Positions 1 to 8,692 are shown, counted from the stretch's first letter. The stretch is 64,000 bases of DNA from DSNY01 sp964539745 (GCA_964539745.1 CAZIJU010000007.1:10031-74030); one strand, 5' to 3'. The notes: a model not told the origin generated them from the sequence alone. Translations and numbers: made by a program.

Positions 1-114
1 TCGTCGCGGGCAATCCTGTACGCGGGGCATGGCGAGGACTTCGCCGTGGCGGCGCGCGAGGTCGCGCGCCGTACGCGCGACGAGATCAATCGCCATCGCA
101 GCCGCGACCACTGA
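1..114 (+). CDS. pyrF: Orotidine 5'-phosphate decarboxylase, C-terminal end (partial)
   Basis: The window opens inside a gene. Frame 1 reads 37 codons to a TGA at 112-114. The residues (SSRAILYAG near the start, then an alanine/arginine-rich helix containing RDEIN) match the last helix of the bacterial type 2 OMP decarboxylases found in Burkholderiales, the final enzyme of de novo UMP synthesis. Only the tail is visible, so catalytic residues cannot be checked. egtD starts about 100 bp downstream on the same strand. Confidence 0.72.
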   Translation, partial: SSRAILYAGHGEDFAVAAREVARRTRDEINRHRSRDH

Positions 115-219
115 ACGCCGCCGCGCGTTGCGCGAAGCCGCGCAGGCTCGGCCGACGCACGGCACGGAGCGCGCCGCTGCCAGCCTGTAAGCTGTCGGAG
201 CGATGTTCGACCGACGGCG

Positions 220-1215
220 ATGAGCCCGCCTGACAACCCCGCGCCGCACGCCGCGGGCGCCACGCCGCGCCTGCGGCTGCTGCAGTCGGAACTGCCGCCG
301 GTGCAGGCGCTTCGCGCCGAACTCGCGGCGGGGCTCGTCGCGCCGCAGGCGGTGATCCCGCCGAAGTACTTCTACGACGATCTGGGTTCGCGGCTGTTCG
401 CGGCGATCACGGCGCTGCCGGAGTACACGCCCACGCGCACCGAGGCGCAGATCTTCGCGCGCCACGGTGCGGACATCGCCCGCGCGGTTGGCACGGCGAC
501 GACCTTCATCGACCTGGGTGCAGGCGACTGCGGCAAGGCTGCACGGCTGTTCGGCGCGCTGCGACCGAGCCAGTATGTCGCCGTCGACATCTCGGTCGAT
601 TTCCTGCGAACGGCGCTGCAGTGTCTGCAGCGCGAGCATCCCGACCTCGACATCCTTGGAATCGGCCAGGATTTCGCGCGCGGGCTGGCACTGCCGCGCG
701 AAGTCGGCGATCGGCGCCGGCTGTTCTTCTATCCCGGCTCGTCGATCGGCAACTTCGCGCCGGACGAGGCGATCGTCTTTCTGCACCGGCTGCGTGCGTG
801 CGGCGGCGAAGACGCACAGCTTCTGATCGGCGTGGACCTGATCAAGGACGAAGCCGTGCTCAACGCCGCCTACGACGATCCGCTCGGCGTCACCGCGGCG
901 TTCAACCGCAACGTGCTGCGCCACGTCAACCGCGTGCTCGGCACGGACTTCGACGTCGCGCAATGGAAGCACGTCGCCTTTTACGACGCCGCGCAGACCC
1001 GCATCGAGATGCACCTGCAAGCCTCGTGCGACGTGACCGTGCGTTGGCCCGGCGGCGTTCGCCGCTTCGCGCGCGGAGAACGCATCCACACCGAAAACAG
1101 CTACAAGTACCGGCCCGAGACGTTCGCCGAACTGCTGCGCGCCGCCGGATGGAATCCCGCCCACATCTGGCTCGACGAGCGCGCCTGGTTTGCCCTCGTT
1201 CACTGCCGGGGATAA
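220..1215 (+). CDS. egtD: L-histidine N-alpha-methyltransferase EgtD (ergothioneine pathway)
   Basis: SAM-dependent enzyme that trimethylates the amino group of histidine to hercynine, the first step of ergothioneine synthesis. At 331 aa it has the usual family length. Visible family signatures are PKYFYDDLGSRLF (about 48-60) and PEYTPTRTE, the SAM loop DLGAGDCGK (about 97-105), PGSSIGNF (substrate-binding Asn loop) and HTENSYKY (290-297), which carries the Glu and Ser that bind the histidine amino group in characterised EgtD. The usual partner egtB is not beside it: upstream is pyrF and downstream a cytochrome cluster. EgtB is either elsewhere or replaced. The start is the ATG at 220. Confidence 0.9.
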   Translation: MSPPDNPAPHAAGATPRLRLLQSELPPVQALRAELAAGLVAPQAVIPPKYFYDDLGSRLFAAITALPEYTPTRTEAQIFARHGADIARAVGTATTFIDLGAGDCGKAARLFGALRPSQYVAVDISVDFLRTALQCLQREHPDLDILGIGQDFARGLALPREVGDRRRLFFYPGSSIGNFAPDEAIVFLHRLRACGGEDAQLLIGVDLIKDEAVLNAAYDDPLGVTAAFNRNVLRHVNRVLGTDFDVAQWKHVAFYDAAQTRIEMHLQASCDVTVRWPGGVRRFARGERIHTENSYKYRPETFAELLRAAGWNPAHIWLDERAWFALVHCRG

Positions 1216-1567
1216 CGCTCGCGGCCGCCCGGTCGACGCCGCCGGCGCGCGCGACCGCAGAGCACGTGAACCGACCGAAGCGCCGGTGGTGCAACTTCCG
1301 GCCGAGGGCGCGGGCGCGCAATCGATGCCGAGGCAAGCCCTGCCGAGTGGCGTCCGGGGCACATATCACCCGGTTCTTCCAATCTTTCCCCTCGAGCACT
1401 GCGCGACCGACCGCATCGTGTTCCACCGCAGGCGTGCCGGTGATTTCGCAGGGTGCGGCTGGCGCGCTCGCAGCCAACTCCGCCGCGGGGCGTGCATGCC
1501 TTAATGCCCGTTTAACGATCGGTTCCTACGCTGCGTCCCGTCACCGACTCGCAGCCGAACCGAACTG
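1216..1567. other. Intergenic region without a recognisable gene
   Basis: These 352 bases lie between egtD and the cytochrome cluster. Open frames here have the composition of random GC-rich DNA and no supported start. The cytochrome-cluster promoter is probably in the last 100 bases, but I see no clear -35/-10 pair, operator or terminator. Confidence 0.5.
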
Positions 1568-1996
1568 ATGACACCCGATCTGTCGCGACCTGCGGCGCGC
1601 GCCGCGCTCGCCGCCGCCTCGCTGATCGCCGCCGCGTGTGCATCGGCGCAAACGCCGTCGGCGTACCTGCGCGCGCTGGAAGCGCAGATGCGCAGCACGT
1701 CGCCCGATTTCGCCGGCTTCTCGGCACGGCGCGGCGCGGCGCTGTTCAAGACCACGCACGGCGCCGAGTGGAGTTGCGCGAGCTGCCACACCGACAACCC
1801 GGTCGTCTCCGGCAAGCACGCGAAGACCGGCAAGTCGATCGCGCCGCTCGCTCCCGCCGCCAACGCCGAGCGCTTCACCGATCCCGCAAAGATCGAGAAG
1901 TGGTTCAAGCGCAACTGCAACGACGTTCTCGGCCGCGCCTGTACGCCGCTCGAAAAGGGCGACGTCCTGACCTGGTTGATGTCGCTGAAGGGATAG
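1568..1996 (+). CDS. SHP-type monoheme cytochrome c (DUF1924 family)
   Basis: A 142-aa exported c-type cytochrome. Residues 1-28 form a signal peptide with an Ala-rich core ending ASA|Q. A single haem site, CASCH, lies at 70-74, followed by a region typical of the DUF1924 / sphaeroides haem protein family, in which an Asn can act as a weak distal ligand displaced by O2 or NO. It is the first gene of a co-directional set, with the diheme cytochrome starting 9 bases after its stop and a membrane cytochrome b next. That set matches the SHP-DHC-cytochrome b clusters known from other proteobacteria. The physiological substrate is unknown; oxygen, peroxide or nitrogen-oxide chemistry is inferred from relatives. 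Confidence 0.82.
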   Translation: MTPDLSRPAARAALAAASLIAAACASAQTPSAYLRALEAQMRSTSPDFAGFSARRGAALFKTTHGAEWSCASCHTDNPVVSGKHAKTGKSIAPLAPAANAERFTDPAKIEKWFKRNCNDVLGRACTPLEKGDVLTWLMSLKG

Positions 1997-2004
1997 ACGG
2001 AGCC

Positions 2005-2490
2005 ATGACCCAAGCCGATCCGAAGCGCCACGCGCATGCTGCGTTTGCGCCATGGGCGCTGCTGCTGGCACTGCTGTCGCCCGCCGTCGCACATGCAGAC
2101 GATCGCCGCGCGGCGCCGCTCGACGCCGTGTACGCCGCAGAGTGCGGCAGCTGTCATCTCGCGTATCCGCCGCGCCTGCTGTCGGCCGCCTCGTGGGCGC
2201 GTCTGATGAAGGCACTCGATCGCCACTTCGGAACCGATGCCAGCGTCGATCCGGATGCTTTCACGCGCATCGACCGCTACCTGCGCGACCACGTCGGGCC
2301 GGAGCGCAAGTTCGGCACGACGGCATTGCGGATCAGCGAAACCGCCTGGTTTGCGAAAAAGCACGGCGAAGTGCCGACGGCAGTCTGGAAGCATCCGGCG
2401 GTGCGCAGCACGGCCAATTGCGCTGCCTGTCACCGGGCTGCCGAACAGGGCGATTACGGCGAACGAAATATTCGCCTGCCGCGCCCGTAG
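2005..2490 (+). CDS. Diheme cytochrome c (DHC family)
   Basis: A 161-aa periplasmic cytochrome. An N-terminal hydrophobic segment (about 14-30, ending AHA) is the signal peptide. Two haem-binding motifs, CGSCH (47-51) and CAACH (139-143), lie near the two ends of the mature protein, as in the DHC family that passes electrons from a membrane cytochrome b to SHP. I chose the ATG at 2005: it follows the SHP stop by 9 bases and gives an immediate signal peptide, whereas an earlier in-frame start at 1636 would run through the SHP gene in another frame. Confidence 0.85.
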   Translation: MTQADPKRHAHAAFAPWALLLALLSPAVAHADDRRAAPLDAVYAAECGSCHLAYPPRLLSAASWARLMKALDRHFGTDASVDPDAFTRIDRYLRDHVGPERKFGTTALRISETAWFAKKHGEVPTAVWKHPAVRSTANCAACHRAAEQGDYGERNIRLPRP

Positions 2491-2628
2491 AAGCCGCACC
2501 GGCAGCGAGCGCGAACGGCTACCGGGTTCGAGCGAGCGGGACCCTACCCTCGCCCGTTCGCGGGGCGGAAAGCGAGGCAGCCGGCGCGCGCCGCTGCGGC
2601 ACAGGATCTAAGGTCTCGAAGGAGAACC

Positions 2629-3342
2629 ATGAGCAAGTCCAAAATTCTCGTCTGGGATCTGCCGACGCGCGCGTTTCACTGGCTGCTCGCGCTGTCGTTC
2701 GCGGGCGCCTGGCTCACCGGGGAATCGGAGCGCTGGCGCGACGTGCACCTGCTGCTCGGATACACGGTGCTCGGTCTGATCGCCTTCCGGCTGCTGTGGG
2801 GGCTCGCCGGTACGCGCTACACGCGCTTTGCGTCGTTCGCGCTTGCGCCGCGCAAGCTGCTCGACTACCTGCGGTCGCTCGCGGCGTTCAGGCCGCAACA
2901 CTACGTCGGCCACAACCCGGCCGGGAGCTGGGCGATCCTCGCGCTGATCGCGCTGCTGGCGGCCACAGCGGCGACCGGATGGGCAGCGTATGCGGAGATC
3001 GGGCCGGAGTGGCTCGAAGGACTGCACGAAGGTACGGCGAAGGTCTCGCTCGCGCTGGTATTGCTGCACGTCACGGCAGTCGTCGCGAGCAGCCTGCTGC
3101 ACCGTGAGAACCTGGTCGCCGCGATGGTGAGCGGCTACAAGCGCGGTCCGGGGGAGGCGGCGGCCGGCACGCGCTGGCCCGTCGCGCTGCTGCTGGTCGG
3201 CGCCGTGGGTGCGTTCTGGGCCGGCATGATTCCGGCGCCGGGTTTGCCCCCGGGCACCGCGCTGACCTCGCTCGTCGTCAAGGGCAAACCGGTGCTGGCC
3301 GACCGCCAGCGCCAGCGGCACGCCGAACACGACGACGACTAA
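2629..3342 (+). CDS. Membrane cytochrome b (cytochrome b561 / b6 N-terminal type)
   Basis: A 237-aa integral membrane protein with about five hydrophobic segments. It begins with the family signature VWDLPTRAFHW. Candidate haem-b ligands are His in FHWLL, HLLLGY and LLHVTAV. By family it oxidises quinol or accepts electrons in the membrane and passes them to a periplasmic cytochrome c, here the diheme and SHP cytochromes encoded just upstream. A Shine-Dalgarno sequence (AAGGAG) precedes the ATG. The C-terminus is a short charged tail. The response regulator starts 8 bases later, so one operon is likely. Confidence 0.88.
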   Translation: MSKSKILVWDLPTRAFHWLLALSFAGAWLTGESERWRDVHLLLGYTVLGLIAFRLLWGLAGTRYTRFASFALAPRKLLDYLRSLAAFRPQHYVGHNPAGSWAILALIALLAATAATGWAAYAEIGPEWLEGLHEGTAKVSLALVLLHVTAVVASSLLHRENLVAAMVSGYKRGPGEAAAGTRWPVALLLVGAVGAFWAGMIPAPGLPPGTALTSLVVKGKPVLADRQRQRHAEHDDD

Positions 3343-3350
3343 CTTCACCG

Positions 3351-4034
3351 ATGCGACTGCTACTCGTCGAAGACGACGCGATGCTGGGCACGGCGCTGAA
3401 AGCCGGGCTGCGGCAGGACGGCCACGCGGTGGACTGGGTGCGCAGCGCCGGCGAGGCGCAGGCCGCGTGGCTCGTTGCGCCGGAGCACGCGTCGACCTAC
3501 GACGCGGTCGTGCTCGACCTCGGCCTGCCCGATGGCTCGGGCGTCGAACTGGTCAAGTCCGCTCGCGCGCGCGGGGTTGCCACACCGATCCTGATCGCCA
3601 CCGCGCGCGACCGCATCGCCGACCGCGTTGCCGGGCTCGATGCCGGTGCCGACGACTACATGGTCAAGCCCATCGATCTGGACGAGCTGGCCGCGCGATT
3701 GCGTGCGCTCGAAAGGCGCGTTGCCGGACGGGCTGCGCCGACGATCGAACTCGGCCGCATCGCGATCGATCCGGCCGCGCGTCGCGTCACGCGCAATGGC
3801 GTGCCGATCGAGCTGACCGCGCGCGAATTCGCGCTGCTGATGGCGCTTGCGCGCCGACCCGGCGCGGTGCTGACGCGCGCGCAACTGATCGAGGCCGTCT
3901 ACGGCTGGAACGAGGGGATCGAAAGCAACGCGCTCGACGTCCACGTGCATCACCTGCGACGCAAACTCGGCGCCGCCCTGATCGAGACCTGCCGCGGGCT
4001 CGGCTACCGGCTCGTGCCCCCGAAGTCCCATTGA
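3351..4034 (+). CDS. OmpR/QseB-type response regulator
   Basis: A 227-aa two-domain regulator. The receiver domain (1-115) has the acidic pair EDD at 7-9, the phospho-acceptor D56 in VVLDLGLPDG and the conserved Lys in MVKP. A winged-helix Trans_reg_C domain (about 125-220) carries the typical ALDVHVHHLRRKLG recognition-helix segment and ends GLGYRL. It follows the cytochrome b gene by 8 bases and precedes a histidine kinase, so it probably forms a pair with that kinase and controls the cytochrome cluster. The signal sensed cannot be read from the sequence. Confidence 0.9.
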   Translation: MRLLLVEDDAMLGTALKAGLRQDGHAVDWVRSAGEAQAAWLVAPEHASTYDAVVLDLGLPDGSGVELVKSARARGVATPILIATARDRIADRVAGLDAGADDYMVKPIDLDELAARLRALERRVAGRAAPTIELGRIAIDPAARRVTRNGVPIELTAREFALLMALARRPGAVLTRAQLIEAVYGWNEGIESNALDVHVHHLRRKLGAALIETCRGLGYRLVPPKSH

Positions 4035-4165
4035 GCGTGCGGTCAGTGTCCGACAGCGCGAACGCTCGATGGCCCGCTTTCCCGCCGCTGTCCAGCAAGC
4101 GGGTGGGATGGTTTCGCTGCGGCAGATGGTTCGCCGACCATTTGCCGAAAGCTCGGTAGGCACCG

Positions 4166-5574
4166 ATGCGCAGCACGCGCTGGTCGCTGCGCGGGCGTTT
4201 GGTCGCGCTGCTGGCCGCGGCGACCGTGGCGAGCTGGGCCGCGGGCGGCCTCTGGTTGTTCCGCAGCGCGTTGGCCGAGTCCGGACGGCTGTTCGACATG
4301 GCGCTGGCGGAGACGGCGCACGCGGTGCTGGAGGTCGTGGCGCACGAGTGGCTCGACGAGCGCGAGGAGGTCGAGCTGGAGTCGATCGACCACGCGTTTG
4401 CCGGAACGCTGTACTACCAGGTCCGCGACGGCCATGGCGCGATCGTTTACCGGTCGCCGGGCGCACCGCTCGAGCCGCTCGAGTCCGTCGCCGCGTCGGG
4501 CTTTTCAGACCGGCGTGTGGGCGGTGTCGACTACCGTGTCTACTCGCTGCAGGCGCCGCCCGACCGCGGGCTGATCCATGTCGCGCAACCTTATCGGGAG
4601 CGACTCGCGGCAGCGCGCGCCGCGGCGGTCCGGCTGCTCGCGCCGGCGCTGGTGTTCGCGCTGCTGCTCGCCGGCATCGCCTGGTGGATCGTGCGCAGGG
4701 TCACCGCCCCGCTCGTCGCGTTTTCGCGCGCGATCGACGCGCGCGCCCCGGGCGACGCGACACCGGTGCACATCGACGCGCTGCCCGACGAACTGGCGCC
4801 GGTCGGACAGGCCGTCAACCGTCTGCTCGAGCGCGTCGAGGCCGCGCTGCTGCACGAGCGCACATTGACCGCCGACGCCGCACACGAGCTGCGCACGCCG
4901 CTGGCGGCGCTGCGCGCACAGGCGCAGATCGCGCTGCGATCGCGCGACGACGCCGAGCGCAGCGCGGCGCTGCGTGAGCTCATCGGCGGCGGGGGCCCCG
5001 CCCCCCGCGCGGGCGAGAGCGGGGGGTGGCGGGGCCGGCGGGGTTGGCGCCGCCCGGGCGAGTGAGGGGTGGAGGNNNNNNNNNNCTGACGCTGGCACGG
5101 CTGGATGCGCAGCGCCAGGACATGTGCCGTCTGCAGGATGTGGCGTTGGCACCGCTCGCGCGCCTGGTGGCGGCGGAATTCGACGCGCGCCGCAACGGCA
5201 CCGGGGGTGCGCGCGACATCGCGCTCGAGGTCGACGTCCCCCCGCTCACGGTGCGCGGCGATGCCGACGCGCTCGCCATTTTGCTTCGCAATCTCATCGA
5301 CAACGCGCTGCGCCACGCCGAGGGCGCCGTGCGCGTCGAGGCGCAAGCCACCGCCGACGGCGTGCGGCTGGCAGTACTCGACGACGGCCCCGGCATGACG
5401 GACGAGCAGCGCAGCCGCGCTTTCGACCGCTTCTATCGCGCCGCAGAAGGCGGCGGCGCCGGGTTGGGCCTGGCGCTGGTCAAGCGCATCGCCGAATTGC
5501 ACCGGGCCCGCGTGACGCTCGGCGCCGGGATCGCAGGACGCGGCCTGGGCGTCGAGGTCATCTTCCCGCGGTGA
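4166..5574 (+). CDS. Sensor histidine kinase, interrupted by an assembly gap
   Basis: QseC-like inner-membrane kinase. TM1 (about 11-32) and TM2 (about 157-177) flank a periplasmic sensor of about 120 residues. HAMP follows, then the HisKA box AHELRTPL with phospho-acceptor H240. Reading frame 2 is good to about position 4990, then turns into a G/C homopolymer-rich stretch and 10 Ns. Frame 1 resumes after the gap with LTLARLDAQ and a full HATPase domain: N-box NLIDNALRH, G1 DDGPGM, G2 GAGLGLALVKR, stop 5572-5574. Both halves belong to one gene. The frame change and false stop near 5064 come from bad sequence at the gap, not from a biological mutation. Likely partner of the upstream response regulator. 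Confidence 0.85.
4990..5085. other. Scaffold gap (10 N) with corrupt left flank
   Basis: Ns occupy 5076-5085. The roughly 85 bases before them are an almost pure G/C run that can fold on itself (GGCCCCGCC... facing ...GGCGGGGCC). It encodes a Gly/Arg-rich string unlike any kinase at this point of the fold. Related kinases have only about 15 residues here, between the LRELI and LTLARLDAQ segments. This is most likely a mis-assembled or low-quality contig end. Confidence 0.85.
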
Positions 5575-5602
5575 ACGCAACGGCCGCCAGCGCCGCGTCG
5601 GA

Positions 5603-6919
5603 TCAGGCCTCGCGTGCCGGCTCGGCTGGCGCAGCCGGCACACGCGTGGCGAGCACCTTGTCGATGCGGCGGCCGTCCATGTCGACGATCTCGAAGCGCC
5701 ACCCCGCCCACTCGACGGCGTCGCCGGTATGTGGCACGCGCCCGAGCAGCAGCATCACCATGCCCGACAGCGTGTTGTAGCGGCCGAGTTCCTCCTCCGG
5801 AACTTGCGTGAAGCCGAGCCGGTCCTTCAGCTCCGGGATCGGGATCAGACCGTCGAGCAGCCACGAGCCGTCCTGGCGCTGAATCGCCCACGCGTCTTCC
5901 ACACGCGGGGTCTTGAACTCGCCGGCGATCGCCTCGAACAGATCCTGCAGCGTGACCATGCCCTGGATCTCGCCGTACTCGTCGACCACCAACGCCATAT
6001 GCGCGGTCGACGAGCGGAAGTTCTCCAGCAGCTCCATGCCGGTCAGCGACTCGGGGACGTACACCGCCGGCTCGAGCGACTTGGCGAAATCGGGGCGCCC
6101 GTCGCGGATGGTCTGGATCAGCAACTGGCGCGCGGTGGTAATCCCGAGCACCTCGCCGAGTCCGCCGCGGCAGACCGGGAAGCGCGAGTGATCGGTTTCG
6201 AGCACCTTCTTCAGGTTCTCCTCGAAAGGCTCGTCGAGGTCCAGGTACACGATGTCGGACCGCGGCGTCATCAGCGACGCGATCTGGCGGTCGTCGAGGC
6301 GGAAGACGTTGCGCACCATCGTGCGCTCCTGCTCGTCGATGACGCCCGACTCGGAGCCTTCCTGGATCAACGCGTGGATCTCCTCCTCGGTCACCGCCGA
6401 TGCGCCGCGGCCCTTGACGCCGAGCAGCCGCAACAGCAGGTCGGTCGAACCCGACAGCAACCGCACGAAAGGCTTGGCGATCGCCGCCAGCCACGTGATC
6501 GGCCGCGCGACCCGGCGGGCGATCGTCTCCGCGGCGATCTGTCCGACGCGCTTGGGCACCAGTTCGCCGAGCACGATCGAGCAGTAGGTGACGATGATCA
6601 CGACGAACCCGGTCGCCGCGTAGCGCGCCAGCGCATCGTCGGCGCCGAGCGTGACGAGCCAGCGGGCGAGCGGCTGGGCGAACGCCGCCTCGCCGACGAT
6701 GCCGCTCAAGATGCCGATCGACGTGATCCCCACCTGGATCGTCGACAGGAAGCGCGTCGGCTCCTCGTTCAGCGCCATCGCCGCCGCCGCGCCGCGGTCG
6801 CCCTGGTCGACCAGCAACTGCAGCCGCGCCTTGCGCGCGGTCACCAGCGCGATCTCCGACATCGCGAAGACACCGTTCAGCAAAATGAGAACCAGCAGCA
6901 GCAGTAGTTCCGAGGGCAT
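5603..6919 (-). CDS. CorC/HlyC family transporter (CNNM domain plus CBS pair)
   Basis: A 438-aa membrane protein in the usual order for the family. The N-terminal DUF21/CNNM domain has four hydrophobic segments (about 1-180, beginning MPSELLLLLVLILLNGVFAM). Two CBS motifs follow (about 205-320), containing MTPRSDIVYLD and LVVDEYGEIQGMVTLQD. The C-terminal CorC_HlyC domain ends near residue 425. Relatives are linked to Mg2+/Co2+ efflux or homeostasis; older 'hemolysin' names are historical. The ATG at 6919 was chosen because it starts directly in the first membrane helix, while longer readings add a low-complexity arginine-rich stretch. It converges with the kinase gene, 28 bases apart. Confidence 0.9.
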   Translation of the reverse strand: MPSELLLLLVLILLNGVFAMSEIALVTARKARLQLLVDQGDRGAAAAMALNEEPTRFLSTIQVGITSIGILSGIVGEAAFAQPLARWLVTLGADDALARYAATGFVVIIVTYCSIVLGELVPKRVGQIAAETIARRVARPITWLAAIAKPFVRLLSGSTDLLLRLLGVKGRGASAVTEEEIHALIQEGSESGVIDEQERTMVRNVFRLDDRQIASLMTPRSDIVYLDLDEPFEENLKKVLETDHSRFPVCRGGLGEVLGITTARQLLIQTIRDGRPDFAKSLEPAVYVPESLTGMELLENFRSSTAHMALVVDEYGEIQGMVTLQDLFEAIAGEFKTPRVEDAWAIQRQDGSWLLDGLIPIPELKDRLGFTQVPEEELGRYNTLSGMVMLLLGRVPHTGDAVEWAGWRFEIVDMDGRRIDKVLATRVPAAPAEPAREA

Positions 6920-7158
6920 GAGCGCTCCGCGCAGGTCGATCCGGTGGGATCCACGAGCGAAGTCTAAGGGCCTCGCGCCGTAGGGGGATTTCCGCGTTCG
7001 CCGACGGACCGAAGCCGGTCCGCGCCGCGAACGCCGGCCTCTTCCCCGCGGAGGCGAGCGCCCACCCCCCTCGTGAAGCGGCAGTGCGCGGGAGGATTTC
7101 CTGGCGGTCGAATCGGGCGGGGATCGCGCCCCGATCCGCGGCCGACACGCCTGAGGCG

Positions 7159-7571
7159 TCAGCGAAACGCCAGCGGATCGAATTCGACGCCGACGCGCGG
7201 GCGCGTCTGCGGCAGCAAGCCGGCGACGTGCTCCGGAACGAGGCTCGCCGCGGCCATTCCGAGCACGATTTTCAGATGCGACGGACGCAGCGGCTTGCGC
7301 AACGCGATCGGGGCGGCATCGCGTCGCCGTACAGGCGCGTGGCCTCCGCCGCCGCGTCGGCCGCCAGCAGCAGGATCGCGGCATCGTCGGCGTCGCGCCG
7401 GCGCAGCCCGCGCGCGAGCAGCAGCGCATGCACCGGCGCCTCGCCGACGACGACCCACGGCAGCGCGTCGCAGGCCATCGACGCGACCAGCGCACACACG
7501 AAACGCGCGTCGTCGTCGCCGAAGAAGGCAAGGCCGAGGCGCAGCGGCGGCTCGATCGACAGCGGTCTCAT
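7159..7571 (-). pseudogene. Receiver-like hypothetical protein split by a one-base frameshift
   Basis: From the ATG at 7571 the minus strand reads about 86 plausible codons (MRPLSIEPPLRLGLAFFGDD ... RLYGDAMP), then degenerates. The frame ending at 7159 supplies the natural continuation IALRKPLRPSHLKIVLGMAA ... VEFDPLAFR. The two join near 7315 if one base is restored, giving about 137 aa. The LRKPLRPSHLKIVL segment resembles the conserved Lys-Pro end of response-regulator receiver domains, but I see no clear phospho-acceptor Asp. This is either a genuine recent frameshift or a sequencing error. I do not know its function. Confidence 0.5.
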
Positions 7572-7693
7572 CGGGGCGCGCTTGGACACGGCCGCAATCG
7601 TCGCACGCGACCCCGCGCGCAGCGTCCCAAGAATTGGCGACTGCGCGCGCGGCGATCGACCTGGATCAAACGTGACTTGCGCGCTCGCGGCTT

Positions 7694-8587
7694 TCAGCGC
7701 TCGCCCGCGAAGAAGCTCAGTATTTCTTCGACGAGCAGTTCCGGGGCTTGCTCGGCGATGTAGTGTCCGGTCGGCATCGCACGGCCGGTGACCGGCCACC
7801 GCGCTTTCGCCTGCCAGTCTGCGATTGGCGTGAACAGCCTGTGCACGACGCCGCGCTCGCCCCACAGCACGCGCAGCGGGCATTCGATGCGCGCCTGCTC
7901 GTCGGCGCGATCGTGCTCGAGGTCGATCGACGCGGCCGCGCGATAGTCCTCGCACATCGCGTGGATCGCGGCCGGGTCGGCGAAGCAGCGCTCGTATTCG
8001 GCCAGTGCGCGCGGATCGAAGATCTCCAGTCCGTGCACGCCCCAGCCGCCCAGGCTGCGGCGCAGATAGAAGACCGGATCGGCGCCGATCAGTCGCTCGG
8101 GCAGCGGCGCCGGCTGGATCAGGAAGAACCAGTGGTAGTAGGCGCGCGCCAACTCCATCGTCGTGCGCTCGTACATCGTCCGCGTCGGCGAGATGTCGAG
8201 CAGCATCAGCCGCTCGACCGCCTGCGGATGGTCGAGCGCCATCCGGTGCGCCACGCGGCCGCCGCGGTCGTGCCCGCACACCGCGAAGCGCGCGAAGCCG
8301 AGGCCGGCCATCAGCTCGACCTGGTCGCGCGCCATCGCGCGTTTGCTGTAGGTCGCATGGTCGGCATCGCCCGGCGGCTTGTCGGAATCGCCGTAGCCGC
8401 GCAGGTCGGGCATCACCAACGTGAAGTGGCGGGCCAGTTGCGGCGCCACCCGATGCCACAGCGCATGCGTCTGCGGAAAGCCGTGCAGCAGGAGCAGCGG
8501 CGGGCCGCTTCCGCCGGTGCGGAAGCGGATGCGCACGCCGTTGACCTCGCGCGTGTCGGCTTCGAATCCGGGGAACAGGTCGTTCAT
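7694..8587 (-). CDS. Alpha/beta hydrolase, haloacetate (fluoroacetate) dehalogenase type
   Basis: A 297-aa alpha/beta hydrolase that aligns by eye with fluoroacetate dehalogenases. The oxyanion region is LLLLHGFPQTH. The nucleophile elbow is GHDRGGR, with Asp107 as nucleophile and Arg108/Arg111 placed to bind a carboxylate. The halide-site pair His152-Trp153 lies in the diagnostic string YYHWFFLIQPAPLPE, and a catalytic His is in TGHYIAEQ near the C-terminus. By family it hydrolyses the C-halogen bond of haloacetates. Keeping all of these residues makes true dehalogenase activity more likely than generic epoxide hydrolase, but the substrate is inferred. The start is the ATG at 8587. It is a lone minus-strand gene between repeats. 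Confidence 0.82.
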   Translation of the reverse strand: MNDLFPGFEADTREVNGVRIRFRTGGSGPPLLLLHGFPQTHALWHRVAPQLARHFTLVMPDLRGYGDSDKPPGDADHATYSKRAMARDQVELMAGLGFARFAVCGHDRGGRVAHRMALDHPQAVERLMLLDISPTRTMYERTTMELARAYYHWFFLIQPAPLPERLIGADPVFYLRRSLGGWGVHGLEIFDPRALAEYERCFADPAAIHAMCEDYRAAASIDLEHDRADEQARIECPLRVLWGERGVVHRLFTPIADWQAKARWPVTGRAMPTGHYIAEQAPELLVEEILSFFAGER

Positions 8588-8602
8588 CGGGACTCAAGGG
8601 CC

Positions 8603-8658
8603 TTGTTCACCGCAGAGGCACAGAGGAGGGCTTTTCTCTGTGCCTCTGCGGTGAACAA
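8603..8658. repeat. Perfect 23-bp inverted repeat (CACCGCAGAGGCACAGAG family)
   Basis: The arms at 8603-8625 and 8636-8658 are exact reverse complements, with a 10-base loop. They lie between pncC and the dehalogenase-like gene. Diverged relatives with a CACCACNGAGGCA core occur near 13.1, 14.4 and 22.6 kb, so this is one copy of a dispersed intergenic palindrome family. It could also act as a transcript-stabilising or attenuating hairpin; there is no T-tract. Confidence 0.85.
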
Positions 8659-8692
8659 AGAAGCACCCGCAAGGCAACCCGCCCCGCCGGCG

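Noticed and set aside
1190..1504. Possible small gene between egtD and the cytochrome cluster
   Set aside because: It overlaps the egtD end in another frame, has no ribosome site and a low-complexity composition.
7656..7669. TCGAC-CTGG-ATCAA, a possible FNR/Anr box before the frameshifted gene
   Set aside because: Only 8 of 10 matches, and no -10 at the expected distance.
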